From contig JAEKNN010000029.1 of NCBI GenBank assembly GCA_016464795.1, positions 1 through 59,673 on the forward strand: 59,673 nucleotides of DNA, given 5' to 3'. A program made the translations under genes and the position numbers. The notes below the pieces were generated by a model, which did not search any database, was not told the DNA's origin, and saw only the letters and a list, made by a program, of their open reading frames with translations. Source of the stretch: Candidatus Amunia macphersoniae. Its GTDB lineage: Bacteria; Chloroflexota; Dormibacteria; Aeolococcales; Aeolococcaceae. Position 1 is the stretch's first letter; the number at the start of each line of letters is the position of its first letter. Positions 7,758-16,823 of this stretch are shown here, one piece after another.

Positions 7758-8881
7758 GCCGGCCACACCCTGGCGGGCGACACTCGGGCCATCCTGTCGG
7801 TCGGCCGCCATGGTGGCCCGAGGATCGACCACGGCCGCCTCGCGGGGGCGATTGGCGGCGGCAGGGCGGGCACATGGCGCGGCGGCTGGGATGTGCCGCC
7901 GGGCTGCTGCTGATGGTCCTGGCGGGCAGCGGAACCGCGCTGGTGTGGTTGCTGCTCAGCGTCACCGGGGTGGTCGGGTCCGCTCCTGTGGCCCGCGTCA
8001 TCGCCGGCGCGGGACTGCTCCTGGGGATCGGCGCGGTCATCGCCGCCGCTGTGGCGCTGCGCCGCCTGACCGCACCCGCCGGCCGCATCGTGGAGGCAGC
8101 GGGTCGCATCGAGAGCGGCGACTACTCGGCCCGGGTCCCAGTCCGCGGACCCAGCGAGCTGCGTTCACTGGCCCGCGCGTTCAACGCCATGAGCGGACGG
8201 CTCGAGGCTGACCAGGCACGGCGCCGATCGGTGCTCGCCGACGTCGCCCACGAGCTGCGCACCCCGATCACCGTCATCCGAGCCCAGGCCGAGGGGATCG
8301 TCGACGGCGTGTACCCGGCCGCTCCCGAGCAGATGCGGCCGGTTCTCGCCGCCACCCGGACGCTCGAGGTCCTGGTCGACGACCTGCGCACGCTCGGCCT
8401 GGCCGAGGCCGGTGCTCTGCAGCTGCATCGCGAGCAGGTCGACGTCGGTGTCCTGGTGAACGACACAGTCGACGCCTACCGCGACCCGGCGGCCGCTCAG
8501 GGCGTGCGCCTGGCCTGGGTCGTCGAACCGCCGGAGCTGACCGTCGACGCCGACGCCGTCCGGCTGCGCAGCGTGCTCGCCAATCTGGTTCGCAATGCGC
8601 TGCGCCACACCGGCCGAGGAGGCACGGTGACGGTGGAGGCGGCTGAGCGCGGGCACGAGGTGCATCTCCGCGTCCGCGACGACGGTGACGGCATCGACGC
8701 CGCCCTGCTGCCCCGCGTCTTCGACAGGTTCGCGAAGGGACCGGCCTCCGACGGTTCAGGGCTGGGGCTGGCCATCGTGCGCGACATCGTCGAGGCCCAC
8801 GGTGGGCTGGTGACGATCGCCAGCCAGGCAGGTCGCGGCACCACGGTGACCGTGGCACTGCCGCACAGCCAGCTGCTCTAG
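7754..8881 (+). CDS. Sensor histidine kinase (EnvZ/BaeS type)
   Basis: 375 residues. A Pro/Arg-rich N-terminus of about 40 residues is followed by two membrane helices (LLLMVLAGSGTALVWLLL and VIAGAGLLLGIGAVIAAAVAL) with almost no extracellular loop. Then come a HAMP domain, HisKA with the phospho-His in ADVAHELRTPITVIRAQ, and HATPase with the N box (NLVRNALRHT), DDGDGI and SGLGLAIVRDIV. The short sensor region suggests it senses a membrane or intramembrane signal. It could start at the internal ATG before ARRLGCAAG. Partner of the upstream OmpR-type regulator. Confidence 0.94.
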   Translation: MSRPHPGGRHSGHPVGRPPWWPEDRPRPPRGGDWRRQGGHMARRLGCAAGLLLMVLAGSGTALVWLLLSVTGVVGSAPVARVIAGAGLLLGIGAVIAAAVALRRLTAPAGRIVEAAGRIESGDYSARVPVRGPSELRSLARAFNAMSGRLEADQARRRSVLADVAHELRTPITVIRAQAEGIVDGVYPAAPEQMRPVLAATRTLEVLVDDLRTLGLAEAGALQLHREQVDVGVLVNDTVDAYRDPAAAQGVRLAWVVEPPELTVDADAVRLRSVLANLVRNALRHTGRGGTVTVEAAERGHEVHLRVRDDGDGIDAALLPRVFDRFAKGPASDGSGLGLAIVRDIVEAHGGLVTIASQAGRGTTVTVALPHSQLL

Positions 8882-10146
8882 TACGGCGCCGCCGGCGGGG
8901 GCGGGGGGGGCGGCGGCGGCGGGGGCGGCGGCTCCGGCCAAGCCGTGGCGGGGCCGACCGCGACCGGCAGGGCCGACAGCTCCGCCGGCGCCGGGTAGGG
9001 CTGCCACACCTGGTCGACAGTGACCTTGGTGCGCATGTCGACGTGGCACTTGGCACAGAACCGCAACGCCGCCTCCTGGCGGAGGCTGCCGCAGTCGGGA
9101 CAGAAGGTCACCACCATGGCGTCGGCATCGATTCCCTGGCACCTGGGGCACACGTAGTCGGGATCCAACTTGGCGAAGCGGAACAGCGTGCCCACCAGGA
9201 TGAAGGGGCTGACGCCGGACTTGCCGAACGAGGCACCGACGCTGCCGCCGAGCGCCCGGAGCCGCTGGTTGCGCTTCTGCAGGCGCTCGAAGTCCGGGTT
9301 GGTGATCTTCTCGAACTTGCAGGTGCGGCAGCGGTGCAGGGTGCGCACGGCGAACTGCTCGCGCATCCTGGTCTGCTGATGGAGGAACTCCACCACCGGC
9401 TCCTCCTCATCGGAGATGGGCAGCTCGAGGTACCTGTTCTCGCCGGCGTTGTTGAGCGCCTCCTCGACACGGGTGGCGAAGGCCTCCACCTGGCTGGTCA
9501 GCGCGGGGGGCAGCGATCCCGGCTGAGATGAGATCAGCATGGCCACGGCCAGGTGCGCCTGCAACTCCTCGAGACGCAGCCGGGCGGCGCCCTCATCCGA
9601 GGCCAGCACCACTGTGTCGAGCTCCTTCCAGCCGTCCGGCACACGGGTTCGCGGGCCCCCGGAGAGCATCTGGTTGACCTTGCCGGCGACGCCACCTGTG
9701 AAGTTGGTGGTCACCCTGTTGGTGCTCTCCAGCACGGCGATGCTGCCGCTCTTGGCGGTGAACTGTGGTGCCGCGAACTCCTGGCTCGACGCCGGGTCGA
9801 GGCGCGCCAGAGCAGCGTCGATGCGCTCCTGGATGCCGGCGAACACCTTCTGGTAGGCGCTGTTCGCCCCCCAAGTCCGTCCCAACGAGGCCAGGTGGTC
9901 GCCGAGACGCACGCTCACGTGGGTGCGCCCCTGCTCGGGGGTGATGGTGGCGGTGACCTGCACCGGCATGCTGCTCGAGCCCAGCAACGAGCCCACCACC
10001 GGGTGCCCGCGCTTACCCTCGATGAGGGTCACCTGGGAGGTGGTCAGCTCGAAGCCGAGCTCGTGCAGCGTCGACTCCATGGCGGCGCGCACCGTGTGCG
10101 CGGGCGTCGCAATGGAACGCTCGAAGTCGAGGAAGATCGAGGGCAC
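8878..10146 (-). CDS. Zinc-ribbon protein with poly-proline C-terminus, unknown function
   Basis: 422 residues. The N-terminal half has an SRPBCC-like flavour (SIFLDFERSIATPAHTVRAAM) but is not confidently assigned. The C-terminal half carries three zinc-ribbon-like Cys clusters: CRTCKFEK, CPRCQG with CPDCGS, and CAKCHVD. The protein ends in a run of 13 prolines before AAPY, encoded by the C/G tract at 8892-8932. Its stop overlaps the kinase stop on the other strand (convergent). The next gene upstream is the Ser/Ala/Asp-rich protein 21 bases away, probably the same operon. Confidence 0.65.
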   Translation of the reverse strand: MPSIFLDFERSIATPAHTVRAAMESTLHELGFELTTSQVTLIEGKRGHPVVGSLLGSSSMPVQVTATITPEQGRTHVSVRLGDHLASLGRTWGANSAYQKVFAGIQERIDAALARLDPASSQEFAAPQFTAKSGSIAVLESTNRVTTNFTGGVAGKVNQMLSGGPRTRVPDGWKELDTVVLASDEGAARLRLEELQAHLAVAMLISSQPGSLPPALTSQVEAFATRVEEALNNAGENRYLELPISDEEEPVVEFLHQQTRMREQFAVRTLHRCRTCKFEKITNPDFERLQKRNQRLRALGGSVGASFGKSGVSPFILVGTLFRFAKLDPDYVCPRCQGIDADAMVVTFCPDCGSLRQEAALRFCAKCHVDMRTKVTVDQVWQPYPAPAELSALPVAVGPATAWPEPPPPPPPPPPPPPAAPY

Positions 10147-10167
10147 TGCCCTTCCGTCTGGGTCCGG

Positions 10168-10638
10168 CTACTCGGAGGCGTCCGACGCCGACGTGTCGAC
10201 GGAGCTGAGGTCTGCGGAGGCGTCGCCGAGGTCGCCGGAGGCGTCGCTGAGGCTGGCGTCGGTGGACGACGAGTAGTTGTCGGCGCTGGCCTGGCTGGAC
10301 GCCGCGGCGTCACCGTACATGCCCGCGTCGGCCAGGTCCTGCGCCGCCAGGTCTGGGCTGCCGCCGGCCATGTCGGTGTTGGCGGCGTCGAGGTAGCTCT
10401 GCGCGCTGGCGCTCTGGTCGTCGGCGGTGGCCTGATCCCACGAGGCCCAGCTCTGCGATCCGGCGGCATCGCCGAGGTCGGTGCCGGCATCGCTGAGGTC
10501 GGACCCGGCGTCGTCGAGAGTCGCGGAGCTGTCGGCGGTTGCGCTCGCGTCGGCGGCCGAGGGATCGCCCGCCGTGGGATCGGTCGCGCTCTGATCCGGT
10601 GTGGTGCCCACGTAGTCGTCCCAGCTGCTGTCGGTCAT
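10168..10638 (-). CDS. Acidic Ser/Ala/Asp-rich low-complexity protein
   Basis: 156 residues composed almost wholly of Ala, Ser, Asp, Thr and Gly, with degenerate repeats (SDLSDAGTDLGDAA, SDASGDLGDASADL). No signal peptide, no helix long enough for a membrane anchor and no recognised domain. The purine-rich ribosome-binding site (GGGGGGAGC) sits just before ATG. The codon pattern is regular and the frame uninterrupted, so I take it as a real, probably disordered protein. It is likely co-transcribed with the zinc-ribbon protein downstream. Confidence 0.6.
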   Translation of the reverse strand: MTDSSWDDYVGTTPDQSATDPTAGDPSAADASATADSSATLDDAGSDLSDAGTDLGDAAGSQSWASWDQATADDQSASAQSYLDAANTDMAGGSPDLAAQDLADAGMYGDAAASSQASADNYSSSTDASLSDASGDLGDASADLSSVDTSASDASE

Positions 10639-10716
10639 TGCTCCCCCCTAACAGGTGTGATCGGGCGCACATTGTGTCACCGCGGCGGCAGCGGCGTGGG
10701 GGGTGGTGGTGGTTGA

Positions 10717-11745
10717 CTACTGCGCAGTGGGCACAGCGGCTGCGCCGCCCAGCCCGCGGGCGGCGGCCACCCGGTCGAGGTGCGCCTCCGGGCTCCCCAG
10801 CAGGTGACCGGATGCCACGGCGCGCCGGAGCAGGAGGTGACAGTCGTGCTCCCAGGTGAAGCCGATGCCGCCGTGCACCTGCAGGGATGCCGTGGTCACC
10901 CGCCAGGCGCCCTGGGCGGCGCTCACCTTGGCGACCGAGGCCGCGAACGGCAGCGCCTGTGGACTGTGGTCAGCAGTCCACGCCGCCGCCAGCACTGCCG
11001 AGCGCGCGCTCTCCACGTCGAGCAACATGTCAGCACATCGATGTGAGACCGCCTGGTAGGCGCCGATGGGGCGTCCGAACTGCTGCCGGGAGCGCGCCTG
11101 ATCGAGCGCCAGGTCCAGGGCCCGCTGGGCGACACCGACGAGCTCCGCGCTGAGCGCCACCTCGACGCGCTCGAGGGCTGTGCCCAGGTCACCACGCAGC
11201 TCGTCCGTCCCCCCAGTGAGCGTGACCGAGGAGAGCCGGCGGGTGAGGTCGACCCCTGCCGCCGGCTCCAGCTGGCAATCGCCGGCGGCGACGAGCATGG
11301 CGCGGCCGCCGCCGACCAGCACCAGGGCCGCCGCACCCTCGGCGTCGAGCGCCAGCCCGGTGCCGTCGGGCTGCAGGCTGCCGAGCGCACCGCGAGCCTC
11401 CCCGCTGGCGAAGCCCGGAAGCCAGCGCTGGCGCTGGTCGTCGTCGCCCGCGCCCTCCACGAGCGCAGCGACGGCGGCGTTGCCGAAGAACATGCCGGGT
11501 GCCAGCGCCCGACCCATGGTCTCGCACACCAGGGTGAGCTCGACGGTGCCCAGGCCCTGGCCGCCGTACGCCTGCGCCACCGCGATCCCCGGCCATCCTG
11601 CCGCGACCAGCTCGCGCCAGAGCGCTGCGGCGTCGTCGTCGCCGGCGCCGTGGCGGCGTGCCGACGCCGGGCTCCAGGCGGAGCGGCACAGGCTGTCGAT
11701 GCCGTCGCGGACCGCGCGCTGATCGTCGTCGAGGTCGAAGCGCAT
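10717..11745 (-). CDS. Acyl-CoA dehydrogenase, subunit lacking the usual catalytic Glu
   Basis: 342 residues from ATG 11745 (MRFDLDDDQRAVRDG); the longer open frame upstream overlaps the preceding gene. Family features include ALAPGMFFGN, the helix GVAQRALDLALDQARSRQQF with GRPIGAYQAVSHRCADM, and VHGGIGFTWEHDCHLLLRR. At the place where homomeric enzymes carry EGT..IQ there is no Glu-Gly-Thr motif. This, with the adjacent second dehydrogenase 7 bases upstream, matches the alpha2-beta2 heteromeric dehydrogenases known from actinobacterial sterol side-chain catabolism. Pairing here is inferred. Confidence 0.88.
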   Translation of the reverse strand: MRFDLDDDQRAVRDGIDSLCRSAWSPASARRHGAGDDDAAALWRELVAAGWPGIAVAQAYGGQGLGTVELTLVCETMGRALAPGMFFGNAAVAALVEGAGDDDQRQRWLPGFASGEARGALGSLQPDGTGLALDAEGAAALVLVGGGRAMLVAAGDCQLEPAAGVDLTRRLSSVTLTGGTDELRGDLGTALERVEVALSAELVGVAQRALDLALDQARSRQQFGRPIGAYQAVSHRCADMLLDVESARSAVLAAAWTADHSPQALPFAASVAKVSAAQGAWRVTTASLQVHGGIGFTWEHDCHLLLRRAVASGHLLGSPEAHLDRVAAARGLGGAAAVPTAQ

Positions 11746-11752
11746 CTGCTGC

Positions 11753-12886
11753 CTAGCGCATCCGTGGCAGGTTGAGGACGCGTTCGGCGAGGATGTTGCG
11801 CTGGATCTCCGACGTGCCTCCCTCGATCGAGTTGGCACGCGCGCGCAGCATCCAGCGCGTCCAGACAGGGTCGGCCAGCAGCGCCGCGCCCCCGAGCACG
11901 TCCATGGCCAGCTCACCGACCCTCTGGTTGATGTCGGCCCACTGGATCTTGGCGATCGAACCCTCCGGGCCGGGCACCCCGTGCTCGATGATCCGCGTCA
12001 GGCCCCGATAGCCGTTGAGGCGCATGGTCTCGGTGGCGATGACCAGGGCCGCCAAACGGCGGCTGAGCGAGCGGTCGTCCTGCAGGCCGCGGTCTCGGAT
12101 CAGCGCGGCCAGGTCGTCGAGCTTCAGCTGGATGGCCAGCGCCGAGGCGGCGCTCAGCCCGGCTCGTTCGAACATCAGCGTGGTGATACCCACATTCCAG
12201 CCGTCACCCACCGCGCCGACGACGTTCTCGTCGGGGACGAACGCATTGTCGAAGAAGATCTCATTGAACTCGGAGTCACCGGTGGCCTGGCGGAGCGGTC
12301 GCACCTCCACCCCGGGTTGCTTCATGTCGAGGATGAAGAACGTGAGGTTGCGATGGCGCTGGTCGTCGCCGGTCTTGGCCAGCAGCATGCACCACCTGGC
12401 GCGGTGGGCGAACGAGGTCCACACCTTCTGGCCGTTGACCACCCAGCCCCCCTCGGCCTGCACCGCAGACGTGGTGAGCGCGGCCAGATCACTGCCGGCA
12501 TTGGGCTCGCTGAATCCCTGGCACCAGATCTCCTCGCCACTCAGGATGGGCGCCAGGAAACGGGCCCGCTGCTCATCGCTGCCGCGCGTGATGACCACCG
12601 GCCCACCCATCACCAGGCCGATGATGTTGGCCGGGGCGGGGGCCCTGGCTCGAACCATCTCCTCGTTGAAGATGGCCTGCTCCATCTGGGTGGCACCGCG
12701 GCCCCCGTGCTCACGCGGCCAGGCAATGCCCGAGTAGCCGGCGTCGAAAAGCGTCCGCTGCCAGGCGAGGCGGTGGTCGATGGCCGCCTCGGTGTCGCCC
12801 GGTTCAGGGCCGGGTCGGTTGGCCGCGAGCCACTCGCGCAGCTCGTCGCGGAACTCCAGCTCCGCCGGCGTCAGGCTCAGATCCAC
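11753..12886 (-). CDS. Acyl-CoA dehydrogenase (catalytic partner)
   Basis: 377 residues from GTG 12886 (VDLSLTPAELEFRDELREWL), a normal family length. FAD/substrate-binding elements include WCQGFSEPNAGSDLA, VNGQKVWTSFAHRA and FFDNAFVPDENVVG. The catalytic Glu motif is present (SIEGGTSEIQRNILAERVL). Together with the next gene it probably forms a heteromeric dehydrogenase that desaturates a CoA thioester and passes electrons to ETF. The frame is open further upstream, but the extension overlaps the ligase gene and lacks homology. Confidence 0.92.
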   Translation of the reverse strand: MDLSLTPAELEFRDELREWLAANRPGPEPGDTEAAIDHRLAWQRTLFDAGYSGIAWPREHGGRGATQMEQAIFNEEMVRARAPAPANIIGLVMGGPVVITRGSDEQRARFLAPILSGEEIWCQGFSEPNAGSDLAALTTSAVQAEGGWVVNGQKVWTSFAHRARWCMLLAKTGDDQRHRNLTFFILDMKQPGVEVRPLRQATGDSEFNEIFFDNAFVPDENVVGAVGDGWNVGITTLMFERAGLSAASALAIQLKLDDLAALIRDRGLQDDRSLSRRLAALVIATETMRLNGYRGLTRIIEHGVPGPEGSIAKIQWADINQRVGELAMDVLGGAALLADPVWTRWMLRARANSIEGGTSEIQRNILAERVLNLPRMR

Positions 12887-12918
12887 GGCGGCGCAGCGTA
12901 CCTCATGCCGGTTGCAGC

Positions 12919-14463
12919 TCAGCGCTCGGCCGCGATCAGCCTGCGCAGCGCCTTGCGATCCAGCTTGCCCACGCTGGTGAGCGGGATGCTTTCGACCAGC
13001 ACGATCTCCCGCGGGCACTTGGTCGCCGCCAGCTGGGTGCGCGCGTAGGCGATCAGCTGGGAGGCGTCAACAGTTGCTCCGGCGCGGAGGCTGACGAATG
13101 CGACCACCTCCTCCCCCAGCCGCGGGTCCGGTCGTCCCACCACGCCCGCCATGGAGACGTCCGGATGGGCGAGCAGGACGTCCTCGACGTCGCGAGGAAA
13201 CACGTTGAACCCACCGCGAAGGATGAGGTCCTTCTTGCGATCCACCACGTAGAGGTATCCGTCGCTGTCGAGATGGCCGATGTCGCCCGTGTGCAGCCAA
13301 CCGCCCCGCAGCACCTCGGCCGTCTCCCTGTCGGCGTTCCAGTACCCCGTCATCACAAAGGGGCTGCGCACGCAGATCTCGCCGTCCTCTCCCTGCGGCA
13401 ACGGAGCATCGCCCTCGCCCAGCACCCGCACGGAGCACCCCGCGATCGGGAGTCCCACACTGCCCACTCGCCGGCGCCCGGGAGGGTTGCTGGAGATCAC
13501 CGCCGCTGTCTCCGTGCAGCCGTACCCCTCGAGGACCTCCAGCGATGGGATGCGACGCTCGAACTCACGCAGCACATCCACCGACAGCGGTGCCGCGCCG
13601 CAGCCCACGTAGCGCAATGAGCTGAGGTCAGCGTCCTCGAGCGCCTCGGCGAGAAGCATCTGCACCATCGCCGGCACCAATACCGATCGCTCGGGGCGCC
13701 ACCGCTCGGACAGCGCCATCCATTCCCCGGCATTGAACCAGCGCTGGATGATGGTGAAGCCGGGCTCCGCCGAATGCATGCCGGCTACCGTCACGATCAT
13801 CCCGTAGGCGTGTGAGAGCGGCAGCGGCACGATGGTCCGGGTCAGCCCGGGCACATTGGCGGTGTCCCAAGCGCTCTTTCCACACGACCACAGGTTGTCG
13901 TGGCTGAGAGCAACTCCCTTGGCGCGCCCGGTGGTGCCCCCGGTGTACATCAGCGCGGCGAGCTGGTGGCCACCCCGCTCCACCACCCCTCGCTGCTCGG
14001 CCGCCTCCAGGTCAGCGAAGGCGATGATCGGAGCCGCAGGGTGCTTCTCCGGCGACGGCTGGACGCCGGCGACCACGACGTGGCCCAGTGCGGGGGCGTC
14101 CTTGGCGGCGGAGAGGACGGTGTCGAGCAGCTCACCGGTGGTGACCACGATGACCGCGCCGGAGTCGACCAGGATGTGATGCAGCTCGATCGGCGTGACC
14201 AGGAACACCACCGGCGTCACCACCGCGCCCGCCCGCCAGATCGCGTTGTAGGTGATCATCACCTCGGGGCAGTTGGCCATCAACACCACCACCCGGTCGC
14301 CCGGGCCGACCCCCAGCTCGGCGAGGCCTCCAGCGGCGCGGCGGGCGCGTTCAGCGAGCCCGGCCGCGCGGAACGTCTGACCTTCGAAGAGCAGCGCGTC
14401 GTGGTCGCCGCGGCGCGCCTGCCCCCTCTCGGCCAGGACGGCGAGGTTGTGAGGGTCAGCCAC
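12919..14463 (-). CDS. AMP-forming acyl-CoA synthetase (FadD-like)
   Basis: 514 residues from GTG 14463 (VADPHNLAVLAERG). The adenylate-forming motifs are intact: the P-loop in MYTGGTTGRAKGVALSH, EGYGCTETAAVI, GWLHTGDIGHLDSDGYLY, the hinge DRKKDLILRGGFNVFP and the C-terminal catalytic Lys in SVGKLDRKALR. It activates a carboxylic acid to its CoA thioester, supplying the two dehydrogenases encoded downstream on the same strand. The substrate (fatty, aromatic or terpenoid acid) cannot be read from sequence. Its start overlaps the thioesterase stop by 8 bases. Confidence 0.93.
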   Translation of the reverse strand: MADPHNLAVLAERGQARRGDHDALLFEGQTFRAAGLAERARRAAGGLAELGVGPGDRVVVLMANCPEVMITYNAIWRAGAVVTPVVFLVTPIELHHILVDSGAVIVVTTGELLDTVLSAAKDAPALGHVVVAGVQPSPEKHPAAPIIAFADLEAAEQRGVVERGGHQLAALMYTGGTTGRAKGVALSHDNLWSCGKSAWDTANVPGLTRTIVPLPLSHAYGMIVTVAGMHSAEPGFTIIQRWFNAGEWMALSERWRPERSVLVPAMVQMLLAEALEDADLSSLRYVGCGAAPLSVDVLREFERRIPSLEVLEGYGCTETAAVISSNPPGRRRVGSVGLPIAGCSVRVLGEGDAPLPQGEDGEICVRSPFVMTGYWNADRETAEVLRGGWLHTGDIGHLDSDGYLYVVDRKKDLILRGGFNVFPRDVEDVLLAHPDVSMAGVVGRPDPRLGEEVVAFVSLRAGATVDASQLIAYARTQLAATKCPREIVLVESIPLTSVGKLDRKALRRLIAAER

Positions 14464-14968
14464 GTGCGTCCTCAGGGGGAGCCCCGCTGCCGTCCGCAGG
14501 CAGATGACGACCGAAGGGCTCGGCGTTGGGGAGTACCACCTGGGTGCAGCGACTGGTGGCCAGGAGCCGATCGTCCTGGTCGTGCAGCTCGGCCGCACAG
14601 AACACCACCCGGCGGGTGTGACGCACCACTGTGCCGGTGGCGCGGAGGATGCCCGGGCGCGAGGGGCGCAAGAACTCCACCCGCAGGTCGGCGGTGAGGA
14701 ACACCTGGTCGTTGTCGAGCACAGTCCAGCAGGCTCCGCCCATGGCGGCATCGAGCAGGGCGGTGACCAGGCCGCCCTGCACCACCGGTCCGGCGGCCGT
14801 CGGGAAGCAGTAGTCGGGTGTGGCAGTCCATTCGATGGCGGTCGAGCCCGGCTGCCAGCCGGTGCGCCGGTACTTCAGGGTCCGCCAGATGTGCGGGCCC
14901 TCGAGGTCAGCCGTCTCCCACGCCGTGGGCGCGTGAAAGCGCTGCCCAGGGGTGATCTCGTCAGTCAT
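14456..14968 (-). CDS. PaaI-type hotdog thioesterase
   Basis: 170 residues from ATG 14968 (MTDEITPGQRFH); an in-frame ATG six codons earlier is possible. A single hotdog domain carries the family helix VVQGGLVTALLDAAMGGACW and the strand VFLTADLRVEFLRPSRPG. Such enzymes hydrolyse CoA thioesters, often to release stalled intermediates, which suits its place upstream of an acyl-CoA ligase gene that it overlaps by 8 bases. Confidence 0.85.
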   Translation of the reverse strand: MTDEITPGQRFHAPTAWETADLEGPHIWRTLKYRRTGWQPGSTAIEWTATPDYCFPTAAGPVVQGGLVTALLDAAMGGACWTVLDNDQVFLTADLRVEFLRPSRPGILRATGTVVRHTRRVVFCAAELHDQDDRLLATSRCTQVVLPNAEPFGRHLPADGSGAPPEDARG

Positions 14969-15004
14969 CGGACCCGAGCATCGCATCTGGCGGGCGGCGG
15001 GCGA

Positions 15005-16762
15005 TCAGCTGCGCAGAGCGGCGAGGAAGATGCCAGGAACGCGTGCCACCGCATGATCCGCCTCGAACCTGGTCAGCCGCTCGTTCACCTGGTGGGCGTG
15101 GCGGTGGGTGACGAACCACGGCGGGGTGGGCAGCAGGGTGGGCTGGCCGTGGGCGAGGCTGCGTGGGTAGGGATGGAATGGAGCCCGCACCACGCTCTTC
15201 TGTGGCCTGTCGAAGAGCAGGCTGTTGTGAACCACACCGATCCCGCTCTGGATGTCGTCGGCGGTGTGGCCCGGGAAAGCGCCCCAGCTGGCCTGGGCCA
15301 GCAGGAAGCCAACCCCGGTCCAGGCGTTGACCCCGATGCACCCGTAGCGCAGGCGCGCGATTGCCCTGTCCAGCGCTTCGGCGTGGCGACGTGCCGTCGC
15401 CGGGTGAATGATGATGTTGGCGCCGAGCGTGCCCCACAGGCTGTCGTTGCAGAAGTCGACAGCGCGATCGAGGTATTCGTCCATGCTGCGCGCAGGCAAA
15501 CTGGTCGCCGTCAACACACCGGCGAACGCTTCGTCGCGGAAGCACATCTCGGTGCCATCCGTGCTGTCGACATCGGTGATCAGGGTGGTCGGCGAGGCGT
15601 CGTCGCCACCGAGCATCCTGGCAGCGGGATGTGCCTGCGCCAGGGCGCGCTGGCGCTGGGCGGCGCCCGGGTAGTACGCGGGGCGCCGCGGCGCTCGCGA
15701 CATCACCGACGCCACCTCCGCGAGCAGCGGCTCGGTCAGCGACCATCTCCGGGCAGTGATCAACACCTGCGAGGCGATGCAGTTGAAGCCGGCGTTGTGC
15801 AGCTTCTGGGTGGCGATGTGGGCGGCCTGGAAGCGCAGATCACGTTCTGACCACGGGCCCGGCACCACGATGGTGGGGCTGACGTTGCCGAGCTCGCTGG
15901 TCATCCGCTTGGTGTTGACTGGCTCACCGCGTCGCTTGCGCGCGGCGCCCTCCTTTCCGGCACCGAAGACGATGGCGTCGTGAGTGCGATTGCTGCCGGT
16001 GATGTGGATCTCGTCGACGCCCCGGTGATTGGCGAGATAGTCGCCAACATCTGAGCCACCGTATGCGACCCGCAGGAAACCGGCGGCAACCAGGTCGGCG
16101 AAGACGTCCTCGAAGACCGGGCCGAGATACTCGTTGACTGGGTTCATCTTGAGCAGGCAGACGCGACCCTCGGCGACCATCTTGTAGAGGACGTCGAGCG
16201 GCGGGATGCTGGCGATGTTGCCGGCCCCGAGGACCAGCGCCACCGCCCCGTGTGGGGAGCGCTGCTTGTAGAACACCGCCATGGTGTCGGCGAGGTTGTC
16301 CCGCGTGACCCCGGGCTGCATCCAGACCTCCGCGCTGATCCCGCTCAGCAGCAGCCTGTCCCAACCGCTCTGCGGAAACACATCGACAACCACCTGGCCG
16401 TCGCGCCTGGTGTGCACACTTTTTGGGCGCAACCGCGGCGTCCCCGTCGTCTCGATGGCGGTCAGCGTCTCGATCAGGCGGTTGATCCCGAAGAGCAGCG
16501 CCCACGGGCCCGAGGTCCACTCCTCGCCAGCCAGTGGCGACGTCCTGTCGAGGCCCTTGGCGTCGCAGGCTGCCGCCACCCACCGTTCCGCCTGCGCGGA
16601 GGTGTTGCTCGCCAGCGTGCGCAGGTGCTCGATCTTGCTTGCGACCGGCAGCCGAGCCCACTCGTCCTTGTGCTTGGCGAGGGCGTCGAGGTCGTTGTCG
16701 ATGCGGCGCTGGCTGTCCGTCTGGGAACCGGTCTGCGCAGCTGTCTGAGTGTCGGTGGTCAC
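15005..16762 (-). CDS. Aldehyde dehydrogenase superfamily protein, long form
   Basis: 585 residues from GTG 16762, chosen because GAGGAG sits just upstream; longer than the usual 480-500. The nucleotide-binding core is visible (VALVLGAGNIASIPPLDVLY, CLLKMNPVNEY, EIHITGSNRTHDAIVFG). The catalytic Glu (MTSELGNVSP) and Cys (NAGFNCIASQVLI) are present. The N-terminal 100 residues differ from classical ALDH. It oxidises an aldehyde to an acid or acyl-CoA, plausibly feeding the acyl-CoA ligase encoded downstream. It lies between the MFS gene and the thioesterase gene, all on the minus strand. Confidence 0.86.
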   Translation of the reverse strand: MTTDTQTAAQTGSQTDSQRRIDNDLDALAKHKDEWARLPVASKIEHLRTLASNTSAQAERWVAAACDAKGLDRTSPLAGEEWTSGPWALLFGINRLIETLTAIETTGTPRLRPKSVHTRRDGQVVVDVFPQSGWDRLLLSGISAEVWMQPGVTRDNLADTMAVFYKQRSPHGAVALVLGAGNIASIPPLDVLYKMVAEGRVCLLKMNPVNEYLGPVFEDVFADLVAAGFLRVAYGGSDVGDYLANHRGVDEIHITGSNRTHDAIVFGAGKEGAARKRRGEPVNTKRMTSELGNVSPTIVVPGPWSERDLRFQAAHIATQKLHNAGFNCIASQVLITARRWSLTEPLLAEVASVMSRAPRRPAYYPGAAQRQRALAQAHPAARMLGGDDASPTTLITDVDSTDGTEMCFRDEAFAGVLTATSLPARSMDEYLDRAVDFCNDSLWGTLGANIIIHPATARRHAEALDRAIARLRYGCIGVNAWTGVGFLLAQASWGAFPGHTADDIQSGIGVVHNSLLFDRPQKSVVRAPFHPYPRSLAHGQPTLLPTPPWFVTHRHAHQVNERLTRFEADHAVARVPGIFLAALRS

Positions 16763-16823
16763 GGAACTCTCCTCGAACGATGTGCTGGCTTCGACCATAC
16801 GCCACGGGACGCTCTCGGGACGC

